NCBI GenBank assembly: GCA_944472135.2
Contig: OX235267.1
Coordinates: 34,255,312 to 34,319,311 of the forward strand
DNA from: Trichobilharzia regenti
Taxonomy: Eukaryota > Platyhelminthes > Trematoda > Strigeidida > Schistosomatidae
Direction: 5' to 3'
DNA: 64,000 bases
The notes under the pieces were generated by a model. The model worked only from the letters and a program-made list of their open reading frames with translations, ran no database searches and was not told the DNA's origin. A program made the position numbers and the translations under genes. Shown here piece by piece: positions 52,283 through 61,607 of this stretch. The first letter of the stretch is position 1. The number at the start of each line of letters is the position of its first letter.

Positions 52283-54238
52283 CTAGGTTGGAAAATCGTC
52301 ACAGAGTTCATTTGCTAACTTCCTTCTATCAGCTATATCCTCAAATCTGAACGGCAACACGCCCATGTCATTGTATCGTAGAATATAGATGACCAACAAA
52401 CACACGACATATCTCATCAACCAAGTATAGAAACAGAGTAATTTACACCAAAGATAATAACATTCAAATAGTAACTTGAAACTAGAAATGCCTTTATTCG
52501 TGCACGTCAATTTAACAATAACTCTCTCCTTTACACTTGGCTTATCCACACTAAACTGAGCAATATCTTTCGTCTTTTCAAACGCACCAATACTATCATA
52601 GTCATTGCAAAAGATACTTGAGTTGATGGGCATCTGTTTCATTGTGGATGAAAACACCAACGATGACTGAGTGACACAAGGTGATGAACTTAGCGGTGGA
52701 TCAGAAGCTGTTGTTTTTCGGCTTTCAGATAGTTGTCCAACTGCAAGATTACCACCACTGCTGTCTTTCACTACTAGTTCGGGTTTAGCACTATCATCTG
52801 ATGATAGGTGGGCTACACGCTGATCAATTACACTGACTGTCTCACAAGTATGCACATCTTCTGGAACTGCATCTGCGTTCAATTCTACTTCACGTTGTAG
52901 TTGTACAGAACCTTTATTTAACTTAGCAGTAGTAGGCATATCCCGCATCTCATAATGATCAACCAAAGACAAATCTGCACTATCATGATCATTACCACAA
53001 ATATTCAATTTACCGTCAAGCACATCATTTTCAAACTCTTTAATAACAGAAGTAGACAATTTTGGTTCCTCCTCAAAAATCATTAAAGGTTTTATATCTT
53101 CACTCTGACTAGTAATACCTTGTAAACTTTTGGAGTCAGAACTGCACTCTGAAGCAGTAACTCTATTCTGTGACACTCTATTCAACAATGGCTTACCAGT
53201 TGCAACTACAGACTTCTTCACCGCACCGTTATCGTCACACAATTCGGAGTCAGGCCTGGAGTTTACATTTAGCTTATCACTGAACTTGCTCACTGGTTCA
53301 CAGTTCACCTTTGTATGCACCTCTTGCAAACGTGTACAACACAACCGTGTTTGTCTTGCATCTTGCAACTTATCTGTTGAGGATGTACTACGAAAGCTGT
53401 TACACTCACTAGATCTATATGCATTACTAGACATCATCGAGCCTTCTCGATATCCACCTCTCTGAGGCTTATTCGTCATCAATGAGTGCGTTTTACCCTC
53501 AGACTGCTCTATTCTATGGGTGAGATCTAACAGACTGGCGAACTTGCTCATAGATTGATTGACACTAGTATTTACCAGTTTCAGGATATCATCAAACTTT
53601 GGCTCGATACCCTCATCCTCCATACGGGAGCTCATCTTCACCCACTTCCTTTGCAGTCGAGTAGGTAGACGTCTTGCTATTACTTCTAGTATAAAACTCG
53701 AGTTGAGGTCACTCGTGCGATTCATCGAAATCATTCCATTCTTGTAAATTAGCAAATTATCTAAAAACTCAGTGAGTGCCTGGGAGTCATCCTGTAATTG
53801 ACCACCATTACCCTTAACAGCCTCGAATAATTTCCCTGCAATCATCGAAGGTCTTCCAAACCTTTGACGTAATATGCTCATAGCCTCGTAGTAGCCCTCT
53901 TTTGGCTTCATAAACTTACAGCACTGTATAGCTCTTGCAGCATCTCCAGTGCAATATCTCATCAAATACATTAACTTCAATTCATCATTTAATAAAACAC
54001 CACTCAACATGATCTCAAACTCCTTTACAAATTGTAAATAATCGGCCGGGTTTCCATCGAAACACCGTGGTTCAAATTTAGGGAGTTTGATGTTCCTATT
54101 ATCCCTGAACGGCGAAACAGTAACATCAACCATGTCATGCTTAACATCAGACACATCGTTACAAGTAACAGACAAGTCACCATGACTTACTTTCCTGTTT
54201 GCATCCAAGACGCTCTGTCCCTTCTTTGACCCAGGCAT
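52283..54238 (-). CDS. BEL-type Gag with pol-derived C-terminal tail
   Basis: 651 codons from ATG at 54,238 (the frame is open upstream to a TTG at 54,331, but the shared BEL start is MPGSKKGQSVLDANRKVSHG). Residues about 35-260 are a Pao-type gag: KFEPRCFDGNPADYLQFVKE, LMYLMRYCTGDAARAIQCCK, ILRQRFGRPSMIAGKLFEAV and LPTRLQRKWVKMSSRMEDEG. The knuckle region is degenerate: CCTRLQEVHTKVNC keeps only part of the Cys/His pattern, and the first knuckle is lost. A 250-residue Ser/Asp-rich region follows. The last 65 residues (LLFECYYLWCKLLCFYTWLM, then YNDMGVLPFRFEDI) align with the segment between RNase H and integrase of the decayed BEL element (LFKYYSSWYKLLKAVAWLTR, YENMNVGPLRVEDI at 44,537-44,670). 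So the enzymatic core was deleted and the ends joined in frame. Confidence 0.85.
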   Translation of the reverse strand: MPGSKKGQSVLDANRKVSHGDLSVTCNDVSDVKHDMVDVTVSPFRDNRNIKLPKFEPRCFDGNPADYLQFVKEFEIMLSGVLLNDELKLMYLMRYCTGDAARAIQCCKFMKPKEGYYEAMSILRQRFGRPSMIAGKLFEAVKGNGGQLQDDSQALTEFLDNLLIYKNGMISMNRTSDLNSSFILEVIARRLPTRLQRKWVKMSSRMEDEGIEPKFDDILKLVNTSVNQSMSKFASLLDLTHRIEQSEGKTHSLMTNKPQRGGYREGSMMSSNAYRSSECNSFRSTSSTDKLQDARQTRLCCTRLQEVHTKVNCEPVSKFSDKLNVNSRPDSELCDDNGAVKKSVVATGKPLLNRVSQNRVTASECSSDSKSLQGITSQSEDIKPLMIFEEEPKLSTSVIKEFENDVLDGKLNICGNDHDSADLSLVDHYEMRDMPTTAKLNKGSVQLQREVELNADAVPEDVHTCETVSVIDQRVAHLSSDDSAKPELVVKDSSGGNLAVGQLSESRKTTASDPPLSSSPCVTQSSLVFSSTMKQMPINSSIFCNDYDSIGAFEKTKDIAQFSVDKPSVKERVIVKLTCTNKGISSFKLLFECYYLWCKLLCFYTWLMRYVVCLLVIYILRYNDMGVLPFRFEDIADRRKLANELCDDFPT

Positions 54239-54381
54239 TGTTGAACTTGACCAAATTCCAAAAAGTTCCAGATATTGCTTGTTCAAAGAGGACTTGACCG
54301 GCACCAGGAAAAATGAACGGCGACTATCCAAACTTTCACCAACTGTTTCAATCCGCCAGATCTGTTTCTATCGTCAGAAAC

Positions 54382-54739
54382 TGTCAATCACGTCTCATAA
54401 ACCGTTAATGCCCAGCTCTCGCTACGCTCGGGCCCACGCTGTTCTTCGAAGATTTCGGAAACGCTTAGTTATAACGGACGCAAAAACCAAAACACCGATC
54501 TGCCGCGTGAGATTTGTTTATTGTTACACCAACATATAAAAGGAATAAGCGAACTAAGGTCTGAAAACAAATATTACAATAATAAATCATAAGATTACTT
54601 CTGACGATGTTTCACTCTTCTTTCTGAACAGCGACCGATGAGACGATGACTGTCGTATTGATGCCTCCGCGAAAATTGGGGAAGTTGATTTTAAGCAAAC
54701 AACCAAGAATTGATCGTTCAATCTTCAACTCCATTGACA
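54382..54739 (-). repeat. 5' LTR of the BEL-derived element
   Basis: 358 bp with the same termini as 50,970-51,327; the adjoining GTACA at 54,740 is the right target duplication. Confidence 0.9.
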
Positions 54740-55320
54740 GTACAAGACAAGGAAAAGAAAAGGTTTTCTACTTTTCCTAGTAGTTTCTGGATTATCGGCT
54801 TCACAGCAATCACGTGGTAGACCAACAAGTCTTGTTTACTACACCTGCTGTTTTTGCCTATATTTATAATTTTAGATAAAACATTAACGATTAAGATACT
54901 TACCCTCAAACAGACAAGAAGTTTCGTTGGTAAAACTTCTACCCAACACAATAAGTGGAATAAAATGGACATAAACTGACAACATGAAAAAGGTTATAAC
55001 TCACCACAACATCACATGGACAGATGTACGCTCGTCGGACATCATATATGCATCACCAACTACAACCCAACATTCCTGAGATAATGTGATGAACTTATAT
55101 CCATAATGTTGCTGAGCAGTCAATATCCACAACTCCTGTCGGAACAACTAAATTTCAAAAACCTTCCTCACGAGAAGTAAATATCCGCAAGCAGTAGAAA
55201 TCCATTAATTAATGCGTCTGAAGCTTATGTATTTTACTCCCAACAATGACATTGCAGATCAAACGAGATAAACATATCACTGATTTCAAAATAACACATC
55301 AATGAACTATAATTCAAGGA
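54740..55320. other. Unassigned flank
   Basis: No gene or repeat recognised. It begins with the GTACA target duplication of the BEL-derived element. Confidence 0.35.
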
Positions 55321-56150
55321 CTCTGCACTCAACAAAGTATTGTACAAAAATTGACTTCAAGCTTTATTTTTTTTCCCAGGCACTTATAACCCATCCACCA
55401 AAGACCTGGTTTTTTTGTTAATGCGAAGACAATACTTCTGTATTTCCTGATGTGTTGCACTCACTGAAAATCTAGCGGATTTTTCCAACTATGCACAGAA
55501 ATGATTGTACATAAGTGAAAAGGATGTTTTATACTATTGGGATTAACATTTATCAAGTGTACGTATAATCTCCAGTGTACATGTTAAACATATTTTGCTA
55601 TCGACTGTAAATTGTGACTGAATAATATGATCCTATTTCTGTAACAATTTGATGATGCCTGTAAACTGGCGTCCCTCATGTACTGTATCATGAGAATAAA
55701 TTTATTTATTTATTCCTATACTTCATGATGTGCTCCATTGAATGACTTGTTATATTGTGGAATAACCTCAAGCTTTATTTTTTCCCAAGTATTTTTAATC
55801 CATCCAAAACATACTTGGGTTTTTTGTTAATGCGAAGTTAATATTCCTATATTTCATGACGTGCTCCATTGAATGACTGGTTATCATATTGTTCCCACAG
55901 ACCTAAGACAAAAACGCCAGCAACCATGTAACTTAACCATGAACCAAATTTATGAAATTTATATAATGCTTATCCATGCCTGTATATTTGGTGTGTCCTA
56001 CACAAGTAGGAAAAAATGTGTATTTTATTAAAACATTATTATTAATTATGATTGCTAATCGTATATGTAATTTATCATATTGATGATGCCTGTAAACTGG
56101 CGTCTCTCATGTACAAAATGAGAATATACTATTATTATTATTATTATTTT
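55321..56150 (+). repeat. Two or three CR1-like LINE 3' ends in tandem
   Basis: Copy a (about 55,340-55,712) ends GATGATGCCTGTAAACTGGC, then CCCTCATGTAC and a (TTTA)n tail. A second start (about 55,713) repeats ATTCCTATACTTCATGATGT, and a third copy (55,845-56,150) is almost identical to the reverse complement of 33,640-33,945 and ends in (ATT)n at 56,127-56,150. The block CAAGCTTTATTTTTTCCCA with GGTTTTTTGTTAATGCGAAG occurs twice (55,355 and 55,772). Confidence 0.78.
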
Positions 56151-57449
56151 ATCTGAACGAGTGAGGAATATGCTGCTGCAGAAGTGGCACCCGAAGCTTT
56201 GGCAGTAGTTCCAGACAGTTGGACTTACCACACAGAGATTCACTATGTAAGTAATGGTTGAATTTAATTCACCGGCTAGGGAGATCAGGTTTCTCAAGCG
56301 GATAATTCACAAAATTAGTATTTTCCAGTTAGAGAGGAAAAAGCACGTCAAGGAGCGCGTGTGGTGAAAGCATATCGCAAGTCCTTTTGAAAAATTCTGC
56401 TGATAGTACGCAGTTGAAGAGAATTCACACACTAAAATTATTCTAAGTTATTGCATCTTAAAACTTGCTCTAGCCCCTCTTCAACCAGGATGTAATCATA
56501 TGAAGGACAGTATTTAAAATGAACTTATATCAGTAATTCTCCACATTTATTGGCCCACAAAATTCCCCACTGTTTAAACAGACTGGCCAGGTTGAAATAC
56601 GCGGCCAAGCATCCATGTCGTTATAGACGCTGTCTTGTTACGTTAATTAATTCTAGGGCGACCTTCAGTTAGCTGAGCAGTCATCACTGCTCCATGATTC
56701 TGAATCGGTAGTAAATATGGTAATTTTGGTTTGATTTTTCTCTTGTCTCAGCAGAAGAAGCACTCTGAGAGCTACAGGACAGAAACTGGAACATACGTAC
56801 AGCATATCTTGCGTAACTGTCAACATACTTACCTTTCCTAAGCACACATAACCCCCGACCCTATTTCTCAATTATATTGACCAGCCAGTCACAAATACCC
56901 TTATGTTCAGATTGAAAATAATCCTAAACTTTTTCTTTTATATGTATATTCTTCTTTACAGCGTGTTCCCATGCAGGTGAGCCTTTCTATTATATTTCTT
57001 GATCAGTACACAGTTATAGGAAGCTTCTGACAGTTAGGATATCAGCACATATTAAGTCTATTAAGGCCTGCGTAATGTTTAGTGAAAACGAACAGCCTTT
57101 GAACCACTGATGAACAGTGACTGGTTTTTTACTGTCATAAGATGAATAATTGCCAATGGATTCGCGAAATACGCCATATGAACATGCATATGTACATCGT
57201 CCAGCTGCCGATGCATATGCGCTACTTAGACCAAACAAATGTTTGGAATTTGAACAAAGAAAGAACTACAGTTTTAGCAGAATAAAATGGTACCATCTTT
57301 TATTTCGTTGCCTTCTCGTCAGCTGCTTACATGGCAAAGACATTATTAAATATATCTACAACAACAATTTTAACATACTTGCACAGAGTTAAGTTTAAAC
57401 AAAAATCAATCGATCAATATACTAATACACTAAAAATATATACATATAT
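56151..57449. other. Unassigned; possible microexon
   Basis: A 15-nt segment (56,962-56,976) lies between a strong acceptor (TATTCTTCTTTACAG) and donor GTGAGC. The open segment at 57,150-57,392 has no recognised domain. No other feature could be supported. Confidence 0.35.
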
Positions 57450-57764
57450 AAATATGCAATATTAACCACTATTCCGAACAATGATAATCAAACACAATGG
57501 AAACTTTTAGCATTTCACATTCGGAGGAAAGAGAGGTGAAATTATCCAGTTACATGTATCTGCGGGAGCAGTTACATTGGAAGGACAGAAAGAAGGGCAT
57601 ATCTACGATTTTCTGAACATGTACCAAAAAGCTTACGTCTAAAGGGAACAAAAGCTTTAAACAGTGCCATCACCAGGCATCTTCTCGACACGGGTCATGA
57701 GGTGGACGTCGAAAAGTCATTCAAAACTATCAATAAGCAAAATAGCTCAATTCTCCTTAAGTTT
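57450..57764 (+). mobile_element. Penelope-like element, left part: inverted arm and GIY-YIG domain
   Basis: 57,450-57,553 is an inverted copy of 61,391-61,494 (104 bp, one mismatch seen: CCACTATTCC against CCACCATTCC). Immediately after, the frame reads ICGSSYIGRTERRAYLRFSE, HVPKSLRLKGTKALNSAITR and HLLDTGHEVDVEKSF, a GIY-YIG endonuclease core (Y-IGRT, R, E). It stops at the RTE insertion at 57,765 and continues at 61,299. Confidence 0.85.
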
Positions 57765-60700
57765 ATTATTATTATTATTATTATTGTATCCTTTAGTTCC
57801 TAGAGGAACATAGGGCTTCAGCTGCGCACCTCCATTGACTTCGGTTTTTTGACAACTTTTTCACCCTGCTCCAGGTCTGCCCACATGCTTTCATCTCCTC
57901 TTCACATGACCTCCTCCAAGTCACCCTTGGACGACCAACTCGCCGCCTCCCTTTCGGGTTCCACTCGAGGGCTTGTCTAGTGATGTCACTTGATGGTTTC
58001 CTCAGCGTATGGCCAATCCATCTCCATTTCTTTCTGCCTATTTGTTTCACAATCGGTTCCTGATTGGTTCGCTCCCAGAGATCCCTGTTGCTGATCTTTT
58101 CTGGCCATCTGATCTTGAGTATTGAGCGGAGACAGTTGTTAATGAAGGTTTGAAGTTTGTTTGAGATGCTCTTTATGACTCGCCAAGTCTCTGATCCGTA
58201 TAGTAGCACTGACTTCACATTGGAGTTGAAAATCCGGATCTTATTTTTGATGCTGAATGCTGTTGACCTCCACACAGATTTGAGAGTAATGAAAGCTTGT
58301 CTTGCTTTTCCGATTCTGGCTTTGATGTCCTCGTCAGTTCCGCCTGTAGTTGAGACGATGCTTCCCAGGTAGGTGAAGGAGGTTGTTTCTTTCAGGTTCT
58401 TCCCATTTATGCTTATTGTGGTCTGTTGTTGCTGTTGATGTTGGCTAGGAATCTTCATCATCTCTGTTTTATCTATGTTCACGTGAAGTCCTATCTTTGA
58501 TGCTTCTTCTGCCAACTTGTTACTTTTCATTTGCATATCTTCCAGTTTATGGGAAATCAGACATATATCATCGGCGAAATCCAGATCCTCCAAGTCTTTT
58601 GTGTCAGTCCATTTTATGCCTGTTCCCTCGTTGGTTGCCGTTGTCTGTCGCATTATCCAATCAATTGCAATCAGGAAGATCATTGGTGATAGTAGACAGC
58701 CTTGCCTCACTCCCGTCCTCACTTCGAAGGCTTCCGTAAGTTTCCCGTTGTGGATTACTTGGCATGCAGCATTGTCGTATAACTGTTGGATGAGGTGTAT
58801 AATTGTCGATGGGACCCCGTAGTAGCGAAGTAGTTTCCAAATGACCTCTCGATCGACGCTGTCGAAGGCCTTTTCAAAGTCGATGAAGTTGAGATAGAGA
58901 GGTGACTGCCATTCCAAGCTTTGTTCAATGATGATCCGTAGAGTGGCGATTTGATCAATACATGATTTGTTTCTCCTGAATCCAGCCTGTTCCGGACGAA
59001 GTTTTTCATCTAGGGCTTGTTTGATTCTCTCCAGGATGATGCGACTTAGTATCTTGCTTGGAATGGACAGAAGCATAATTCCCCGCCAGTTTTTACATTG
59101 ACTTAAGTCTCCTTTCTTTGGAAGTTTGAATAAGTAACTGTTCTTCCAATCCTCGGGTACTTTGCCCTCTTTCCACACCTTCTCCAGTAGTGGTGTCATC
59201 AAGTCCGCTGTTGTCTCTGGGTCTATTTTCAAAGCCTCTGCTGGGATTCCATCTGGTCCCGGTGTTTTCCCAGTTTTAAGCATCTTGATTGCATTCAGGA
59301 CTTCTGATTTCGTCGGGGGGTCAGTGTTCACTGGTAGTTCTGCTTCCGTTGTTGGTATTGCTGGACGTGTTGTAGGTGGCGGACGATTTAGAAGTCTTTT
59401 GAAGTGTTCAACCCAGTGCTTTCTCTGTTCCACCTCTTTGGTGATTGACTTTCCATTGTCGTCCTTTATTGGCTTAATCTGTGTCGAACGTTTGCCCGAA
59501 AGGTTCCTAGTTGTTTGGTAGAGTGTGGCGAGGTCTCCTTTGCCTGCAGCTTGTTCTGCTTCGTTTGCCATGGTTTCATAATATTTTCTTTTGTCTTCCC
59601 TGGCACTTTTCTTCACTCTTTTGTTCAGTGTATTGTAGCTTGCATTCAGCTCCTGTTTTTGTTGCTCGTCGTAGCACTGGATAATCTTTTGCTTCACTGT
59701 CCTTCTCTCTTCTATTAGTTTCCAAGTGTCCGTAGTGAGCCACTGTTTGTCCTGTCTCTTTTTTCTGCCTAGAATTTCTATGCAGGTTTGGCTCCACACC
59801 GTTTTCAAGTTGTTCCAGTGCTTTTCAACGCCGACCTCTTCGCTAGTGTTGATTTGTGTCTCGGCTTTGTCCTTTATGCTTGCAATGAAGATGTCCTTTG
59901 TAGCCTGGTCCTTCAGCTTTTGAGTGTTGAACTTGGCTTGTGGTCTATCTGCAGCTCCTGATTCCCTGAAAGCTTTTAATTTGATTTGGATTGTCCCTTG
60001 TACGAGATAGTGGTCTGAGCCAACGTCTGCTCCTCTTCTTGCTTTTGTGTCCAGTAGGCTGCGCCTCCACTTCCTTGAGATTGAGATGAAGTCGATTTGG
60101 TTTTTGGTTTGCCCGTCTGGTGACACCCATGTAGCCTTGTGGATATCTTTGTGCTTGTATACACTGCCACCAATCACCAGTTCGTTGAAGGCGCAGAAGT
60201 CGGCGAAGAGTTCTCCGTTTTCATTCATTTCTCCTAGAGCTTCTCTACCCATGATGAGTTCCCTTCCCGTATTGTCTGGTCCCAGTTTGGCGTTCATGTC
60301 TCCCATTAGTATTTTCATGTCGCCAGCTGGAGTATTGTCCATTGTTGCCTGTAGTTGCCTGTAGAATTCTTCTTTCTTCTCGAGGTCTGCGTTGTTTGTG
60401 GGTGCATAACATTGTATGATTGACACTTTCCTTCCTTTGGAGTTGAACCTGGCGGTCATTATCCTGGACGAAATCGCCTCCCATTGTATCAGGGCTTTCG
60501 TTGCCGTTGGTGACATCATGATAGCCACGCCCTCGGTGTGCGTGTGGTTATCTTCTGGGTGACCGGAGTAGATCACTGACTCACCTGTTGACAATTTGGT
60601 GAGTCCACTCCCATTCCATCTGCTCTCACATATTCCCAGCACTTGTATTCCGTATCTTTTCATCTCGTTGGCGATCTGGGCAGCTTTTCCAGTCTCGTAC

Positions 60701-61298
60701 ATAGTTCGGACGTTCCATGTTCCTACACAGACTTTTTCTTTTGGTGCAAAGAGGTTCATTTTGCTGAAGGTTCTGTAGCAACTTTGTTTACAGGGTGTGG
60801 TTGCTAGCCTCACGCCTGAGAAAAGAATGATTACATTAAGTAAAAGTTTAGAGAGAAGCAACTTTTTGGGTTGCTCCCCTCAAAATCAGAAAATAACGGA
60901 CAAACAATGAGAACAACATCAACAAAGGAAACAGTTCACAGAAAAAAGGGCAAAAAGCGACGACAACTATACAATAAGACAACATGCAATATAGTTCAGT
61001 ATTGTTAACTAAAATGATATCTTAACCATAAACTCACTGACTTGGAGCAACTTGAACATATAAATCCAACAATATATACAATTATAGATGTGTTTATGTT
61101 TAAAAATTCCACAAATCCAAACAGTGAGTTATGTGTATTATCTGTCAATAAGATGGTATTTTTTGGATTCAGTGTTCGAAAGGTTAATAATTGTGATAAT
61201 TTCCGCAAACACTTTGCATAAAATTTTAGAGTTATAAGAGATTTTATTTATGACCAAAATGTAGCGTAATAGTCGAAAAGCGCGCTCAAGGTCATGTC
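57765..61298 (-). mobile_element. Full-length RTE-clade LINE with 12-bp target duplication
   Basis: Flanked by CTCCTTAAGTTT at 57,753-57,764 and 61,299-61,310. From the 5' end (61,298): about 540 bp of leader, ORF from ATG 60,759 to stop 57,793, a minimal 3' UTR, and a (TTA)n tail at 57,765-57,786 on the plus strand. At 3534 bp it is complete for the RTE clade, which has compact ends. It inserted into the coding part of a Penelope-like element. It resembles the SR2 family of schistosomes, but the name is not verified. Confidence 0.92.
57793..60759 (-). CDS. RTE endonuclease-reverse transcriptase
   Basis: 988 codons, no internal stop. Residues about 1-260 are an APE-type endonuclease: VGTWNVRTMYETGKAAQIAN, LGICESRWNG (catalytic E), KILMGDMNAKLG (GDMN) and GADVGSDHYLVQ (SDH). 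The linker GKTPGPDGIPAEALK leads into RT: KLPKKGDLSQCKNWRGIMLL, FIDFEKAFDSVDREVIW (palm A aspartate), GVRQGCLLSPMIFLIAIDWI, and DFADDICLISHKLED (FADD catalytic pair). The C-terminus has SVLLYGSETWRVIKSISNKL and [20 protein letters not shown]. All catalytic residues are present, so the protein may be active; it makes the target nick and copies its own RNA there. A TTG at 60,861 opens the frame 34 codons earlier, but ATG 60,759 is the likely start. The frame tail ends at the short (TTA)n end. Confidence 0.93.
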   Translation of the reverse strand: MNLFAPKEKVCVGTWNVRTMYETGKAAQIANEMKRYGIQVLGICESRWNGSGLTKLSTGESVIYSGHPEDNHTHTEGVAIMMSPTATKALIQWEAISSRIMTARFNSKGRKVSIIQCYAPTNNADLEKKEEFYRQLQATMDNTPAGDMKILMGDMNAKLGPDNTGRELIMGREALGEMNENGELFADFCAFNELVIGGSVYKHKDIHKATWVSPDGQTKNQIDFISISRKWRRSLLDTKARRGADVGSDHYLVQGTIQIKLKAFRESGAADRPQAKFNTQKLKDQATKDIFIASIKDKAETQINTSEEVGVEKHWNNLKTVWSQTCIEILGRKKRQDKQWLTTDTWKLIEERRTVKQKIIQCYDEQQKQELNASYNTLNKRVKKSAREDKRKYYETMANEAEQAAGKGDLATLYQTTRNLSGKRSTQIKPIKDDNGKSITKEVEQRKHWVEHFKRLLNRPPPTTRPAIPTTEAELPVNTDPPTKSEVLNAIKMLKTGKTPGPDGIPAEALKIDPETTADLMTPLLEKVWKEGKVPEDWKNSYLFKLPKKGDLSQCKNWRGIMLLSIPSKILSRIILERIKQALDEKLRPEQAGFRRNKSCIDQIATLRIIIEQSLEWQSPLYLNFIDFEKAFDSVDREVIWKLLRYYGVPSTIIHLIQQLYDNAACQVIHNGKLTEAFEVRTGVRQGCLLSPMIFLIAIDWIMRQTTATNEGTGIKWTDTKDLEDLDFADDICLISHKLEDMQMKSNKLAEEASKIGLHVNIDKTEMMKIPSQHQQQQQTTISINGKNLKETTSFTYLGSIVSTTGGTDEDIKARIGKARQAFITLKSVWRSTAFSIKNKIRIFNSNVKSVLLYGSETWRVIKSISNKLQTFINNCLRSILKIRWPEKISNRDLWERTNQEPIVKQIGRKKWRWIGHTLRKPSSDITRQALEWNPKGRRRVGRPRVTWRRSCEEEMKACGQTWSRVKKLSKNRSQWRCAAEALCSSRN

Positions 61299-61494
61299 CT
61301 CCTTAAGTTTGCTGAAGCCATTTCCATCAAGCGCCTGAAACCTGATTTATGCGTCCAGAAAGAAGCGGTTATCAGCCTTTCTTTGCCCTGGTAACTGGAT
61401 AATTTCACCTCTCTTTCCTCCGAATGTGAAATGCTAAAAGTTTCCATTGTGTTTGATTATCATTGTTCGGAATGGTGGTTAATATTGCATATTT
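61299..61494 (+). mobile_element. Penelope-like element, right part: GIY-YIG C-terminus and inverted arm
   Basis: The frame resumes as LLKFAEAISIKRLKPDLCVQ, then KEAVISLSLPW and a stop near 61,391. The 3' UTR (61,391-61,494) is the 104-bp arm inverted at 57,450. A T-run at 61,491-61,503 follows. FAEAI-I-R-PDLCVQKE is the usual end of this endonuclease type (compare LLYIAEAIGI in 22,430-22,800). Confidence 0.82.
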
Positions 61495-61607
61495 TTTTTT
61501 TTTACGACCTTGACCTTGGCGGCCTGTTGAATTTTTGGGCCTGCTAACAAAATATCTACATTTTGCATCCAGTTTCCCGTTTACCAGCATACACTTATCA
61601 CTTAAAT

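Larger units (their letters stand above)
50970..54739 (-). mobile_element. Complete BEL-derived gag-only LTR element
   Basis: Direct LTRs (50,970-51,327 and 54,382-54,739, both 358 bp) start TGTCAATCACG and end ATTGACA on the plus strand. The target duplication is GTACA (50,965-50,969 and 54,740-54,744). The LTRs differ at only a few sites (for example CCCGGCTCTCGCTGCG against CCCAGCTCTCGCTACG), so the insertion is young. The only sense ORF is gag-like (52,283-54,238). Between its stop and the 3' LTR lie about 950 bp matching the 3' non-coding region of the decayed BEL element. At 3.8 kb it lacks protease, RT, RNase H and integrase, so it must be non-autonomous. Confidence 0.92.

Noticed and set aside
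54239..54331. 31-codon N-terminal extension of the BEL-type gag
   Set aside because: It starts with TTG. The leader is similar in the decayed BEL element, but both share a conserved ATG at the start of MPGSKKGQS.
57990..60364. Plus-strand ORFs overlapping the RTE (for example 58,157-58,372 and 59,162-59,521)
   Set aside because: They are antisense shadows of the strongly coding minus-strand RTE frame; similar shadows occur opposite the copy at 33,946-35,061.
60760..60861. 34-codon N-terminal extension of the RTE protein
   Set aside because: It would start with TTG. The endonuclease domain begins right after ATG 60,759 and no motif lies in the extension.
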